A stretch of 64,000 nucleotides of DNA from Polyangiaceae bacterium (GTDB lineage: Bacteria; Myxococcota_A; Polyangia; Polyangiales; Polyangiaceae): assembly GCA_020633205.1 (NCBI GenBank), contig JACKEB010000010.1, positions 1,054,001 to 1,118,000 of the forward strand. The letters run 5' to 3'. The notes under the pieces were generated by a model. It ran no database searches. It was not told where the DNA came from and worked only from the letters and a program-made list of their open reading frames with translations. Made by a program: the position numbers and the translations under genes. Shown here in pieces: positions 34,687 through 44,600 of the stretch (position 1 is the first letter of the stretch; each line of letters begins with the position of its first letter).

Positions 34687-36075
34687 GTGTTTTCCGCCCT
34701 CAAACACCGCCTCAGTAGAGCTCGTTCTGGCCGCGGCGCCGCTGCCATGTTCGTCGGCGCTGCTTGCTCGCTGACCTTTGGCTGTTCCGAGCAGTCGTCG
34801 ACTGGCTCGGGGGCTGCGCCAAGCGCGAGCGTCGCGGTGACGCCGCCCAGCGTGTCCGCTGAACCGCCGCCGCCGCCCAAGCCCGAACCCAAGCGGCCGT
34901 ACAATGTGCTGTTCCTGATGATCGACAGCTTGCGAGCGGACATGCCGTGGGCAGGCTACGAGCGCGACATCGCTCCGTGGCTGACGAAGTTCGCCAAGCG
35001 CTCGACGTTGTACCCGCGCAGCTACTCCATCTCGAGCTACACCGCGAAGTCCGTCGCCCCGACCTTGACCGGCAAGTACGGCACCGAGATGGCTCGCGAC
35101 GGCTACTTCTTTACGAAGTGGCTACCATCGAATCTGTTCATCAGCGAGCGCGCCCAAGCCGAAGGGCATCGCACCCTCGCCGGCAATGCCCATGGATATT
35201 TCCTCCCGGTAATGGGCCTCAATCAGGGCTTCGATGACTACCGGCTCGTGCCAGGAACCATCCTGGATACGACCGGCGTCAACAACATCACCAGCGAGGC
35301 GCTCAACAAGCTCGCCAAGGAGATGCTGAGCGGGGACAACATCAAGCAGGAGAATGGCAAGCGCTTCTTCGCCTATTTCCATTTCCTGGACCCCCACTAC
35401 ACCTACTTCAAGCACGACGGGCACCCCGACTACGGCAACAAGCGCCGTGACCTCTACGACAATGAAGTGCACTACTCGGACCAGTGGGTCGGTGACTTGA
35501 TCGACTGGGTCTACAAGCAGCCCTGGGGCAAGGACACGGCGGTGATCATCACCGCAGACCACGGTGAGGGCTTTGGAGAGCACGGTCACTACCGCCACGC
35601 CTATGAGATCTGGGAAGGGCTCGTGCGGGTGCCGCTCTTCATCCACGTGCCCGGCGCGGATCCGCGGCGCATCGAAGAGCCGCGCGGCGCCATCGATTTG
35701 GCCCCCACCATGGCCGACCTGATGGGCCTCAAGAACGACCCGCCGTTTCGAGGCAAGAGCCTGTTGCCTGAGGTCTTCGGCGCCAAGGTGGAGCCTCGCC
35801 CAGTCCTCGTCGACCTGCCGCGCTGTGACCTGATGGACAAGCGCCGGGCGCTGATCCTCGACAACTACAAGCTGATCAGCTTTGGCGACGATCAGAGCTT
35901 CATGCTCTACGATGTGGTGAAGGACCCCAAAGAAGAGCACGAGCTCAAGACGGAGATGCCCGAGGTCTTCGAGCGCATGAAGAAGGCGTATCTGGAAGAG
36001 TGGGCAAAGGTGCCCAACGTTCCAGTGGTCGGCGGCGTCCCCTTGAAGGGTGATCGCCTGCAGCAGCGCTACTAG
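34687..36075 (+). CDS. Sulfatase-superfamily lipoprotein, threonine at nucleophile position
   Basis: 462 residues from a GTG at 34687 that produces a lipoprotein signal ending LTFGC; an in-frame GTG at 34525, directly after the previous stop, would add 54 unlikely residues. The alkaline-phosphatase fold is clear: metal Asp80 in LFLMIDSLRAD and ADHGEGFGEHGH farther on. The formylglycine motif CxPxR is absent. At the aligned place is SSYTAKSVAPTLTG with Thr119, which resembles the TAxSVP nucleophile motif of phosphoethanolamine transferases. It may therefore be a phosphotransferase or phosphodiesterase acting on envelope polymers rather than a sulfatase. A Pro-rich linker follows the lipobox. 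Confidence 0.85.
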   Translation: MFSALKHRLSRARSGRGAAAMFVGAACSLTFGCSEQSSTGSGAAPSASVAVTPPSVSAEPPPPPKPEPKRPYNVLFLMIDSLRADMPWAGYERDIAPWLTKFAKRSTLYPRSYSISSYTAKSVAPTLTGKYGTEMARDGYFFTKWLPSNLFISERAQAEGHRTLAGNAHGYFLPVMGLNQGFDDYRLVPGTILDTTGVNNITSEALNKLAKEMLSGDNIKQENGKRFFAYFHFLDPHYTYFKHDGHPDYGNKRRDLYDNEVHYSDQWVGDLIDWVYKQPWGKDTAVIITADHGEGFGEHGHYRHAYEIWEGLVRVPLFIHVPGADPRRIEEPRGAIDLAPTMADLMGLKNDPPFRGKSLLPEVFGAKVEPRPVLVDLPRCDLMDKRRALILDNYKLISFGDDQSFMLYDVVKDPKEEHELKTEMPEVFERMKKAYLEEWAKVPNVPVVGGVPLKGDRLQQRY

Positions 36076-36179
36076 CGACGCGCGGCGGCGGCGCTGGAGG
36101 CGTTGGCGTCGCTGGGTCGCGCGGACCACCGAAATTTCCCTGCGGCAATTTTCAACTGAGAGCGCGAGTGAACAATGAA

Positions 36180-37553
36180 TCACTCCGGCGCGGGTGCCAC
36201 GGGTACCTCTGGGGGTGGCCCGCGTAGCGCATCCAGGGACTCGAGCTGCTGCTGAGCCTCGTCGAGCTCGGTCTGATCGCGCAAGTATACGAGCTGCCGG
36301 TCGAGGCGCTCACGGGCGTACTGGCTACCGGTGTTCAGCAGCATCCCGCCCACGTCGAGCTCTCCCCGAGCCAGCCTCTCCCTTACGTCGCGCACGTCGC
36401 CGACCATCCGCACGGCCTTGCGGTACGTCTCGCGGTACTCTTGAGTGCGCTCGACGGCCGTCTTGACCACCTGCATCGCCTGGGAGCCCCCCGGCAGCAG
36501 CGAAACCGCAGACGCCAGGTAGTCGAGGTAGTCGGCGTCCCCGCGCCACAGGCGCATCACCTGGCGGTAGATCGCGGAGGTTGGCAGGCCCGTGACGGTA
36601 TCGAGGATAACCAGCAAACGTCCGAGCTGATCTTCCGCCTCTCGCTGAGCGGCAAGCCAGAGCTTGAACTCTTCGCCGTCCTGGATCTCCCGAACCAGCG
36701 CCTTACCGGCTTGGAGATCTGCAGCAAGTGCTTCTCCCTGGGGATATACGCCACTACGGCGATCCATGGCCTCGGCGTCTCGAGTCACGGCGAGCAGCGC
36801 GAGGGTCAGGTTCTGCGCGAGACTACCGCTACCAGCGTCCGTCGCACGCGCCGTAAGCCCAACGGTGACCATTGAAGCCTCGAGGGCGGCGGTCCGTTGC
36901 CGGTCTTGCTCGAGGCGGAGAACCAGCAGCTCGAGCACTTGGATGTAGTCTGCCTTGGTGACCTGATAAGGCAGCTCGAACGGCAGCTCGCCACCCTGGC
37001 TGAGCTCCAGGTGCTGGCGGCAGATGCGGTACTGCTCAATGCGCCCTTCGTCTCCAGCGATACGCAGCGCTTGCACCTGGGACAGTAGGTTGCCGAGAGC
37101 GAAGTCCAGGTGGCGGACCTCGATGTAGTCCTGGTGGATATGATCCCGTGCGAGCTTCCAGTGCTCCGTGGCGCGGTCGCGCTCGGCCTGGCTCATCCCC
37201 GCGCGAAAGGTCAGCCGCTCCGGGACGTCTCTTTCCACGCGAAAACTTTGCTCATCCTGAGCCACGCGGATGTGAAAGGGAACCTCGCGAGCCTGGAGGT
37301 TCGTGAGCGAAGTCACACCGCGCTGGGAAAGCAGCTTGTAGGAGTCCGTGCTGTGTTGGCGCGCACGGCCTTCGACCTCGATGTACACGTCGGCATAGTG
37401 CTGATAGGCGCCGTGCACCCAGTCTTTGCCGTAGAGGTGCGCCAGAGGTGTCTCTGGCTCGCGCGTGCCGCAGCCCCCGAGCAGCGACAGGCCGCCCAGG
37501 GGCGTGACGGTGCTGATGAGTGCGCCGAGCTGCAGGAACGCCCGTCGCTGCAT
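36180..37553 (-). CDS. Helical lipoprotein of unknown function
   Basis: 457 residues with a twin-arginine-like start (MQRRAFLQLGAL) and lipobox LLGGC. The mature protein is almost all charged amphipathic helix, rich in Gln, Arg, Glu and Leu, without a recognised domain. Its start overlaps the stop of the collagen-like gene (TAATG), so the two are coupled. Function unknown. A structural partner of the collagen-like lipoprotein is a reasonable guess. Confidence 0.75.
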   Translation of the reverse strand: MQRRAFLQLGALISTVTPLGGLSLLGGCGTREPETPLAHLYGKDWVHGAYQHYADVYIEVEGRARQHSTDSYKLLSQRGVTSLTNLQAREVPFHIRVAQDEQSFRVERDVPERLTFRAGMSQAERDRATEHWKLARDHIHQDYIEVRHLDFALGNLLSQVQALRIAGDEGRIEQYRICRQHLELSQGGELPFELPYQVTKADYIQVLELLVLRLEQDRQRTAALEASMVTVGLTARATDAGSGSLAQNLTLALLAVTRDAEAMDRRSGVYPQGEALAADLQAGKALVREIQDGEEFKLWLAAQREAEDQLGRLLVILDTVTGLPTSAIYRQVMRLWRGDADYLDYLASAVSLLPGGSQAMQVVKTAVERTQEYRETYRKAVRMVGDVRDVRERLARGELDVGGMLLNTGSQYARERLDRQLVYLRDQTELDEAQQQLESLDALRGPPPEVPVAPAPE

Positions 37554-38764
37554 TACAAAACGCTCACGCCGTTCAGGCCGCTGAACTGGGCACCCAATGG
37601 CTCGAGGCGTACGTCGAAGTTCCCGGCGGGCCCCGCGTTGCCAGGCGAGCCAGCCGAGCCTTGAGGCCCCTGGGCGCCGCGCGCGCCTTCGGTTCCCTGG
37701 GGCGTGGTGCCGTCTGGACCGCTGCTAACGCGAACGGAGCCAGCATCTCCCCCCTCACCGCCGCTGCCGGCGCCTCCGCCAGGGCCCCCCGCGCCGCCGG
37801 ACACATCCACACGGAAATGATTGCGGAGCTCAGGGAAGCGCTCGTCCAGATGGAGCACCACGACGCCACCAGCTCCGCCGTTACCACCAACTCCACCGCG
37901 TCCGCCGGGGCCGCCTCTCCCCCCAGAGCCGGACGGATTACCGTCGCCGCCGCGACCGCCACGGCCGCCCATGCCTCCGATCCCACCGGGCCCGCCGGAG
38001 CCCCCTGCCGCGAACACCGTGAACTGGTTCTCCGGGTGGAAAAGCAAGACGTCGCTTGATCCGCCCTCGACCACCACCGCGACGAGCTTCTCGTAGAACG
38101 CAGTCTTCACGTAAGTGGCGTAGGCTTCGACGCGCGGCCCGTCCCCTCCGTTGCCACCGGGCCCGGCGTCACCTCCCGCTTGACCGTCTCCGCCGTCGCC
38201 GCCCGGTGCGTCACTGTTGGACTGCCCGGATTCTCCCTGGTTGCCGCCGTTGCCGGAAACTCCCGCAGAGCCGAACTGACCATCTGCCCCGGCGCTGCTG
38301 ATGCACGAGTAGTCGGGCTTGTACGTCGTGTCGAAACTGAACTGATCCGGGCGCTTGCGATACACCGTCTTGAGCTGGAACTCCTGGCTCGCGGTCAGCG
38401 TCAAGTCGGGGTTGGGGGTGAACCAACCCTCGGCGTCGAAAGAGCCTTGTTCACTGTGGAAGGCGAACCAGTTGAACTCGAGCTTGTGGTTGCGCCCCTC
38501 GTTCCCCTTGAAGGTCTCGAACTGCGCGACCTGATCTTCACCCTCGAGCTTTGCTTCGACGAACACGGCCATCTGCACACGTTCCCGTGGGCAAATCGTT
38601 TTCTGCGTCTTGCGGATGTCGACCGACATCGAACGCACATCCGCCTGCTCGAGATCGACGACGTTGCGGCCGACCAGGTTCTTCAGGAAGCCGCAGCCGG
38701 TGCCGAGGCCCAGCACCGAGGCGATCAATAGGAGCTGCGCGCGGCGCTCGTACGCTGTCTTCAT
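37553..38764 (-). CDS. Collagen-like Gly-rich lipoprotein
   Basis: 403 residues. The start at 38764 is chosen for the lipoprotein signal ending LGTGC. Residues about 25-150 form a globular part with two or three Cys. Three Gly-rich blocks follow; the last (about residues 355-385) is true collagen-type Gly-X-Y (GARGAQGPQGSAGSPGNAGP), and the others are GG-X repeats. Between them lie beta-rich segments (YVKTAFYEKLVAVVVEGG, VVVLHLDERFPELRNHF). It probably forms an extended surface structure. It is downstream of the FtsH and universal stress genes on the same strand. Confidence 0.8.
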   Translation of the reverse strand: MKTAYERRAQLLLIASVLGLGTGCGFLKNLVGRNVVDLEQADVRSMSVDIRKTQKTICPRERVQMAVFVEAKLEGEDQVAQFETFKGNEGRNHKLEFNWFAFHSEQGSFDAEGWFTPNPDLTLTASQEFQLKTVYRKRPDQFSFDTTYKPDYSCISSAGADGQFGSAGVSGNGGNQGESGQSNSDAPGGDGGDGQAGGDAGPGGNGGDGPRVEAYATYVKTAFYEKLVAVVVEGGSSDVLLFHPENQFTVFAAGGSGGPGGIGGMGGRGGRGGDGNPSGSGGRGGPGGRGGVGGNGGAGGVVVLHLDERFPELRNHFRVDVSGGAGGPGGGAGSGGEGGDAGSVRVSSGPDGTTPQGTEGARGAQGPQGSAGSPGNAGPAGNFDVRLEPLGAQFSGLNGVSVL

Positions 38765-38804
38765 CTTTCCCGCCCCTAATACGCACCCCGACTCGCGCGC
38801 CTTC

Positions 38805-39266
38805 CTAGGCGTTCGAGTCGTCTTTCCAGTGCTTTTCCCGCACAACCAGCACCGAGCAGCGTGCGATCTTCAAGATCTCGGCGGCGACGCTCCCTAGCAT
38901 CAAGCGCTCCACGCCTTTCCTGCCGTGAGTGCCAACCACGATCACGTCCGCATCGTGATGTGAAGCGACCCGCGCGATCTCCTTGGCTGGCGGCCCAGCT
39001 AGCACGTGGGGGACCAGGGTGGGCAATCCCGGACGGCTCGTGCTGAGCGCTGTGAGGCGGGCGTCGAGCTCTGCACGCTCCTTGCTCAGATCCAGGGCTC
39101 CACGATCCGCTGCGTACTCCAGGCGGCCCATGGGGTCGTAGCCGTCCACGACGCTGACCACGTGAATCGTCGCCGAAGAGTGTTGCTCACACAGCTGAGC
39201 GCCCTGCTCCAACGCCAGCTCACTGAGCCGCGAGCCATCCATCCCCACGACCACGACAAAACTCAT
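38805..39266 (-). CDS. Universal stress protein (UspA family)
   Basis: 153 residues, the standard single-domain length. It begins VVVVGMDGSRLSELALE and has the ATP-binding motif GTHGRKGVERLMLGSVA (G-2x-G-9x-G-S), so it belongs to the nucleotide-binding branch. UspA proteins modulate stress survival. It sits 36 bp downstream of ftsH and 40 bp upstream of the collagen-like gene. Confidence 0.92.
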   Translation of the reverse strand: MSFVVVVGMDGSRLSELALEQGAQLCEQHSSATIHVVSVVDGYDPMGRLEYAADRGALDLSKERAELDARLTALSTSRPGLPTLVPHVLAGPPAKEIARVASHHDADVIVVGTHGRKGVERLMLGSVAAEILKIARCSVLVVREKHWKDDSNA

Positions 39267-39302
39267 GGGGCAAGCCTACTCCGTTTTCAGTCGAACGTGG
39301 AT

Positions 39303-41222
39303 TCAGTGCACGGCAGCTGGGATCTCTTCGGGTTCCCCCGACCGACCCGGGCCGAGCAACTCGATGATCTCGGCGCGCTCCACGGTTTCGTGCTCGAGCA
39401 GCGACTGCACCAGCGCGTCGAAGCCAGCACGATTCTCCTCGATCAACGATTCCGCCTGGGACTGAGCCGCGCTGACGAGGGTACGGATCTCCTGTTCGAT
39501 CACGTGCACCGTTGCGTCGCTGGTGCCGCTCTCCGTGGCGATGCGCTGGCCCAGGAACGGATGGTCCGACTTGTGGTCGTGATACACCGGGCCGAGCCGG
39601 TCGCTCATGCCGTAGTTCGCGACCATCTTGTAGGCCGTATCCGTCGCGCGCTGCAGATCGTTCGATGCACCGCTAGACACTTCCCCCAGCACGACGTGCT
39701 CCGCTGCGTACCCGCCAAGCAGCATGCGCAGTTGCGTCTCGAGCTCCGAACGCAGCACGAGATGCTTGTCGGGCTGGGGCGTGCTCTGGGTCACTCCAAG
39801 CGCCATTCCGCGCGGAATAATTGTAACGCGATGCAGCGGGTCGGAACCCTCGCTGAAGTGCGCCACCACCGCGTGGCCAGCTTCGTGAATGGCCACTCGG
39901 CGCTTTTCTTGAGGCCGGAGCACCGTCTCTCGAGGCGCACCGAGCATGATCTTGTCCTGCGCCTCCAGGAAGTCTTCCATGTTGATCTCGTTGGCCCCTC
40001 GCCGTGCGGCCGCGAGCGCGGCCTCGTTGCACAGGTTGGCCAGATCAGCGCCGGAGAAGCCGGGCGTGTTCTTCGCGATCAGCGAAAGGTCGACGTCCTT
40101 ACCGAGGGGCTTGTTCTTCGTGTGCACGCCGAGAATGGCGACGCGCGCGCGAAGCTCCGGTCGATCCACCACCACCCGCCGGTCGAAACGCCCAGGGCGC
40201 AGCAGCGCCGGATCCAAGACATCGGGTCGGTTGGTGGCGGCGATCACGATCGTGAGGTCGTTGCGCGAGAACCCATCCATCTCGCTGAGCAACTGGTTCA
40301 ACGTCTGCTCACGCTCGTCGTGACCACCCCCAAGACCGGCCCCTCGAGCGCGTCCCACCGCATCGATCTCGTCAATGAAGATGATCGCGGGAGAGACCTT
40401 CTTGGACTCCTCGAATAGCTCGCGCACTCGCGCAGCACCGACGCCCACGAACATCTCGATGAACTCCGAGCCGTTGATCGAGAAGAAAGGCACACCGGCC
40501 TCACCCGCCACGGCTCGTGCGATGAGCGTCTTGCCTGTGCCAGGCGGGCCAACCAGCAAAACACCGCGCGGCACCTTGCCGCCGAGGCGCTGAAAGCGCG
40601 TGGGGTCCTTCAGGAACTCGACCACCTCTTGCAGGTCCTGCTTGGCTGCGCTCGAGCCCGCCACGTCGGAGAAGGTGATCTTGACGTCGGTCTCTTGATT
40701 GAAGCGCTTGCTGCGTCCCTTGATCAGGCCACCAAACGGTCCGCCTTGGGACATCATCTTGGAGGTGCGCCGTCCCATCCAGATGAAGATGCCGATGAGC
40801 AACGCGAACGGCAGCAGCTGGCTGATCCACACCATCGCCCCGGCCTCCGGGGACACCACCTCGACCGTAACCTTGTTGTTGCGCAGCGTCGGCAGCAGGT
40901 CTTTGTCGTCCTGGAGCGGAAGCACCGTGGTGAAGCGCTTACCCTTCTCTCCCTCGGAGCCGGGCTTGTACTTTCCCGTGACTTGATCCCCACGGATTTC
41001 GACCTGCTCGATCTTGCCTTCCCCAACCTGCTGGTAGAACTCGGTGTAGGGAATGCTGGTCGCGTGCCCGCCCATCGACGACAAGTTCTGGTAGCCCCAG
41101 AACGCTGCGAACAAGAGCGCCATCAAGACCATCAGGCCCCACGGCTGGGGGCGCTGAGATTCGGGGCTCGGCGGCGGCCCGCCGGGCAGGCTTGGGCGCG
41201 GAGGTGGATTGGTTTGCGGCAT
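39303..41222 (-). CDS. ftsH: ATP-dependent zinc metalloprotease FtsH
   Basis: 639 residues, typical for FtsH. A Pro-rich start precedes the first membrane helix (about 29-46), a periplasmic domain, and a second helix (131-149). The AAA domain has Walker A GPPGTGKT (225-232), Walker B IIFIDEID (280-287) and the second region of homology. The protease zinc site is HEAGH (446-450). The hexamer degrades misfolded membrane and regulatory proteins. It leads a leftward group with a universal stress protein. Confidence 0.97.
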   Translation of the reverse strand: MPQTNPPPRPSLPGGPPPSPESQRPQPWGLMVLMALLFAAFWGYQNLSSMGGHATSIPYTEFYQQVGEGKIEQVEIRGDQVTGKYKPGSEGEKGKRFTTVLPLQDDKDLLPTLRNNKVTVEVVSPEAGAMVWISQLLPFALLIGIFIWMGRRTSKMMSQGGPFGGLIKGRSKRFNQETDVKITFSDVAGSSAAKQDLQEVVEFLKDPTRFQRLGGKVPRGVLLVGPPGTGKTLIARAVAGEAGVPFFSINGSEFIEMFVGVGAARVRELFEESKKVSPAIIFIDEIDAVGRARGAGLGGGHDEREQTLNQLLSEMDGFSRNDLTIVIAATNRPDVLDPALLRPGRFDRRVVVDRPELRARVAILGVHTKNKPLGKDVDLSLIAKNTPGFSGADLANLCNEAALAAARRGANEINMEDFLEAQDKIMLGAPRETVLRPQEKRRVAIHEAGHAVVAHFSEGSDPLHRVTIIPRGMALGVTQSTPQPDKHLVLRSELETQLRMLLGGYAAEHVVLGEVSSGASNDLQRATDTAYKMVANYGMSDRLGPVYHDHKSDHPFLGQRIATESGTSDATVHVIEQEIRTLVSAAQSQAESLIEENRAGFDALVQSLLEHETVERAEIIELLGPGRSGEPEEIPAAVH

Positions 41223-41614
41223 GGGAATCGATGGACGTCGCTTCAGCTGGGTTTGGGGGTGAGGGGGGCGCGGTGAGAGGTGCTGGAGAGGGAAATGCGC
41301 TCAAAGTGAGAGCGCGGCGGGTGGCGGTAGGGTTCAGGCATCTACCAACGAGAGCGTTTGGAATACGTCAGACTCTGCAACATGCGAACCCATTGAGTAA
41401 TTGCAAGGCAAGGCGGCCTCCGCCGGGGCGCTGGAACCAGTGTACGAGTGAACGTTGAGGCGCTGTGCTGTGATGAGGTGACTAGCGTAAGCAGAATCAC
41501 CTCGACTGTGACCAAAGGCCGCGCTCGCCCACGATGCCTGTGTGAGGAAGAGATGCGAGCCAGACGCCGCGCAATTGCTCCGCTACTGATTCAACTTTCC
41601 GGTATCATAAAACG
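41223..41614. other. Divergent intergenic region with G-rich 17-mer
   Basis: This 392-bp region separates ftsH from a large lipoprotein gene transcribed the other way, and should hold both promoters. GGGTTTGGGGGTGAGGG at 41249-41265 recurs on the other strand at 5523-5539. TATCAT at 41603-41608 lies only six bases from the lipoprotein ATG, which would suit a leaderless transcript. No gene is evident. Confidence 0.45.
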
Positions 41615-44600
41615 ATGCGGGTGTTGCGTCAGGGGCTAACGAGCGGGCTGGTTGGAGTCATTGGGATCGGAATGCTGGTGGCGTGTGGAGACGCCGAGGT
41701 CGCCACTCCACCGAACAACTTGAACAACGGAGGCTCGGCCGGAACCGAAAATACCGGAGGCACGCTGAACGGCGGCACCGGAGGCATCATCGACACCGAC
41801 GGCGGTGGAGCCGGCGGCACCGCGGGGGACGCTGGCACCGATCCCTGTGTGGGCGTCGACTGCGGCTCCGAGCAGCACTGCGTGGCGAATGGCACGACAT
41901 CGACCTGCGAACCGAATACCTGCGAGCAGCTCGCCTGCTCGGGCAACACGGTGTGCATCGAGACGACAGAGGGCGCGCACTGCGAAGAGAAGTGCAGTGA
42001 CCACGTCCAGTGTCTGCCCGCAGAGTATTGCGATTTTTCCACAGGAAAATGCGAGCTCGACAACTGCACCCCCGGGGAGTCGCGCTGTCAGGGCAACGCG
42101 CTCGTAGAGTGCACGCAGATCGGCGACGAAGAGGTCACCAAGTATTCCTGCGATAGTCCGAACCCCTACTACACCAGCACCTGTACCGACGACGGCGCAG
42201 GGCAAGCGAAGTGTCCGTGTGAAGACGACTGGGACTGCCCAGCAAACACCGTTTGCGAGGTGGACGGCTGTACCGGCACGGGAGTCGCACCGACTTGTAC
42301 GCTCCCACCCGTTGCCTTCAGCAGTGTGCCGCCTGTGAACGAGATCCAGTGGGGCGGCGTAGGGATCGGGAACACGAGTGCTGTCGGCTCACCCTTCGCG
42401 ACGTCTGCGCAGGTGGTCCTCACCCCCTTGGTCGCGAACCTCGATGACGACAATGCCGACGGCAAGATCGATGAACGGGACTTCCCTGAAATCATCTTCA
42501 TGACCTTCCCGAACTCGACGTACACGTCGAACGGCACGCTGCGAGCCATTCACGGTGGCGGTGTGAACAAGGGCAAGGACTACTTCGCCAACTGCGGCAG
42601 CACGACTTGGCTCGAAGGCGACGCCATCGGCGTGGCGTGCGGCTCGGCAACGATGCTCGACCCGACCAGCGTGCCTGCGGTGGGCGACCTGGACTACGAC
42701 GGCGTGCCCGAGATCGTCGCGCTCACCCAGAGCGACGGCATCCGCATCTTCGACAACCAGGGTCGGACGCTCTCCACCAGCGCGAACCAGAACTTCAATG
42801 GCGCGAACCCTGGCGTGACGATCGCCAACCTAGACAACGAGGGCTTCGCCGAGCTGATCATCGGTCGCGACGTCTACACGTTGGAGCACGACGGCAGCGG
42901 CGTGCTTCAGGTGCTCGATCACTTTGAAGGCAGCGGGGATGTGGGCACGAACGGCCAGGGTCCGGTGTCTTGCGTCGCGAACATCGCCGGCGACAGCTAC
43001 CAGGAGATCGTCGCTGGAACCACCGCCTATCGTTTCCCCAAGAAACCGGCCGGCGCCACCAAGCGCGCTGACTGCAGCGGCTCGGAGACGGATCCCGACG
43101 AAGTCGCGTGGTGCGCTGGGCAACTGCCAACGCTGTGGGATGCGACCGGAAGTAACGGCTTCTGCGCCATCGCCGACGTGTGGGGCGCCTCCGGGCTCGC
43201 ATCCGAGCCGCCTTCTCCAGCCTTCCCACTGGATGGCAAGCCGGAGGTCGTGCTCATTCGCTCGGGCAACGTGGACGTGATCGACGGCGCTACGGGAACG
43301 CGCATCATCAGCCAATCCTTCGGCTCCGGAAGCGCCGGCGGCCCCCCCAACATCGACGACTTCGACGGTGACGGTTTCCCCGAAGTGGGCACTGCGGGTT
43401 CCACCGCCTACGTGCTCACGGATTTCCAGCCGGCAACCGCTGCCTGCCCCGCGTGGGGCAGCACCAACAGCCCCAGCGCGAGCGAGACGCGGACGCCTCC
43501 GAGTTCATCCTGTATGCAGGACAGCGACTGCGGCGATACCGCTCAGTTCGGCTGCAACACGACCACGAACGAGTGCGTGTGTCTACACAACGGCTGGCGC
43601 CGAGCGACCCAAGACGACTCGAGCCAGGTCACCGGGTCTAGCGTGTTCGACTTCAACGGCGACGGTGCTGCCGAGGTCGTCTACAACGATGAGTGCTACT
43701 TCCGCGTCTACGATGGCCTCAACGGTTCGGAGCTCGCCAAGTTCGCCTCGGAGAGCCGCACCCGCATCGAGTACCCCATCGTTGCGGACGCTGACAACGA
43801 CGGCAACGCGGAGATCATCTTTGGCACCAGCAACGAATCGGGCTTCTGCAACGGCGCCGACCGCATGGCGTCGGAGTACAACAACGGTCTCGAGATGTGG
43901 GGTGACTCGAACGACCTCTGGGTTTCCGCGCGGCGCATCTGGAACCAGCACGCCTACCACGTCACGAACGTGACCGAGGGGGGTAGCATCCCGCGCTTCG
44001 AGCCAGAGTCGTGGAAGCCCTACAACGGCCGTCTCTACAACACCTACCGCAGCAACCCGCGTTCGTTTGGCGTGGCACCAAACCTCGTCGTGCAGGCGAT
44101 CCAGATCACCTCCCCCGGCGCTGCCTGCGGCCAGCTAAACGACCAAATCGAAATCACGGTGCAGATCTCCAACATCGGTGACCTGCGCGTCGGACCCGGT
44201 GTGACCGTGGCGTTCTACGGTGACTGGGGCGGCGGCACGACGCCGCCGCTGTCGGATGGCGCAGGTCAACCGTTGACGACCACCATCACCGGCAGCCTCG
44301 AGCCCGGCGACGTGATCTTCCTCACGGTGTCTTACAACGCCGCCAACGACACTCCCGGCGTGCTGCCGAACGACGTGCTCGTGCGCGTCGACGACCTCGA
44401 CGTCGAACGCGAGTGCCACGAGGACGACAACGAGCTGACTCAGCCCGTCAACGCCGGCTCACAGCTCGCGGACCTGCGGATCCAGCTGGATGTCCCAGCG
44501 AAGAACTGCCCGATGGTCGACGTCCCCACCACGGTCTTCAACGACGGGTCTCTCGCCGCGAGCAACGTCGTGGTTCGCTACTACGCAGGCGATCCAAGCG

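Noticed and set aside
37600..38300. CRISPR or satellite-like array
   Set aside because: The repetition comes from Gly-rich codons within the collagen-like lipoprotein; there are no constant repeats with unique spacers.
39006..40418. 470-residue plus-strand frame
   Set aside because: Antisense shadow of ftsH and the universal stress gene.
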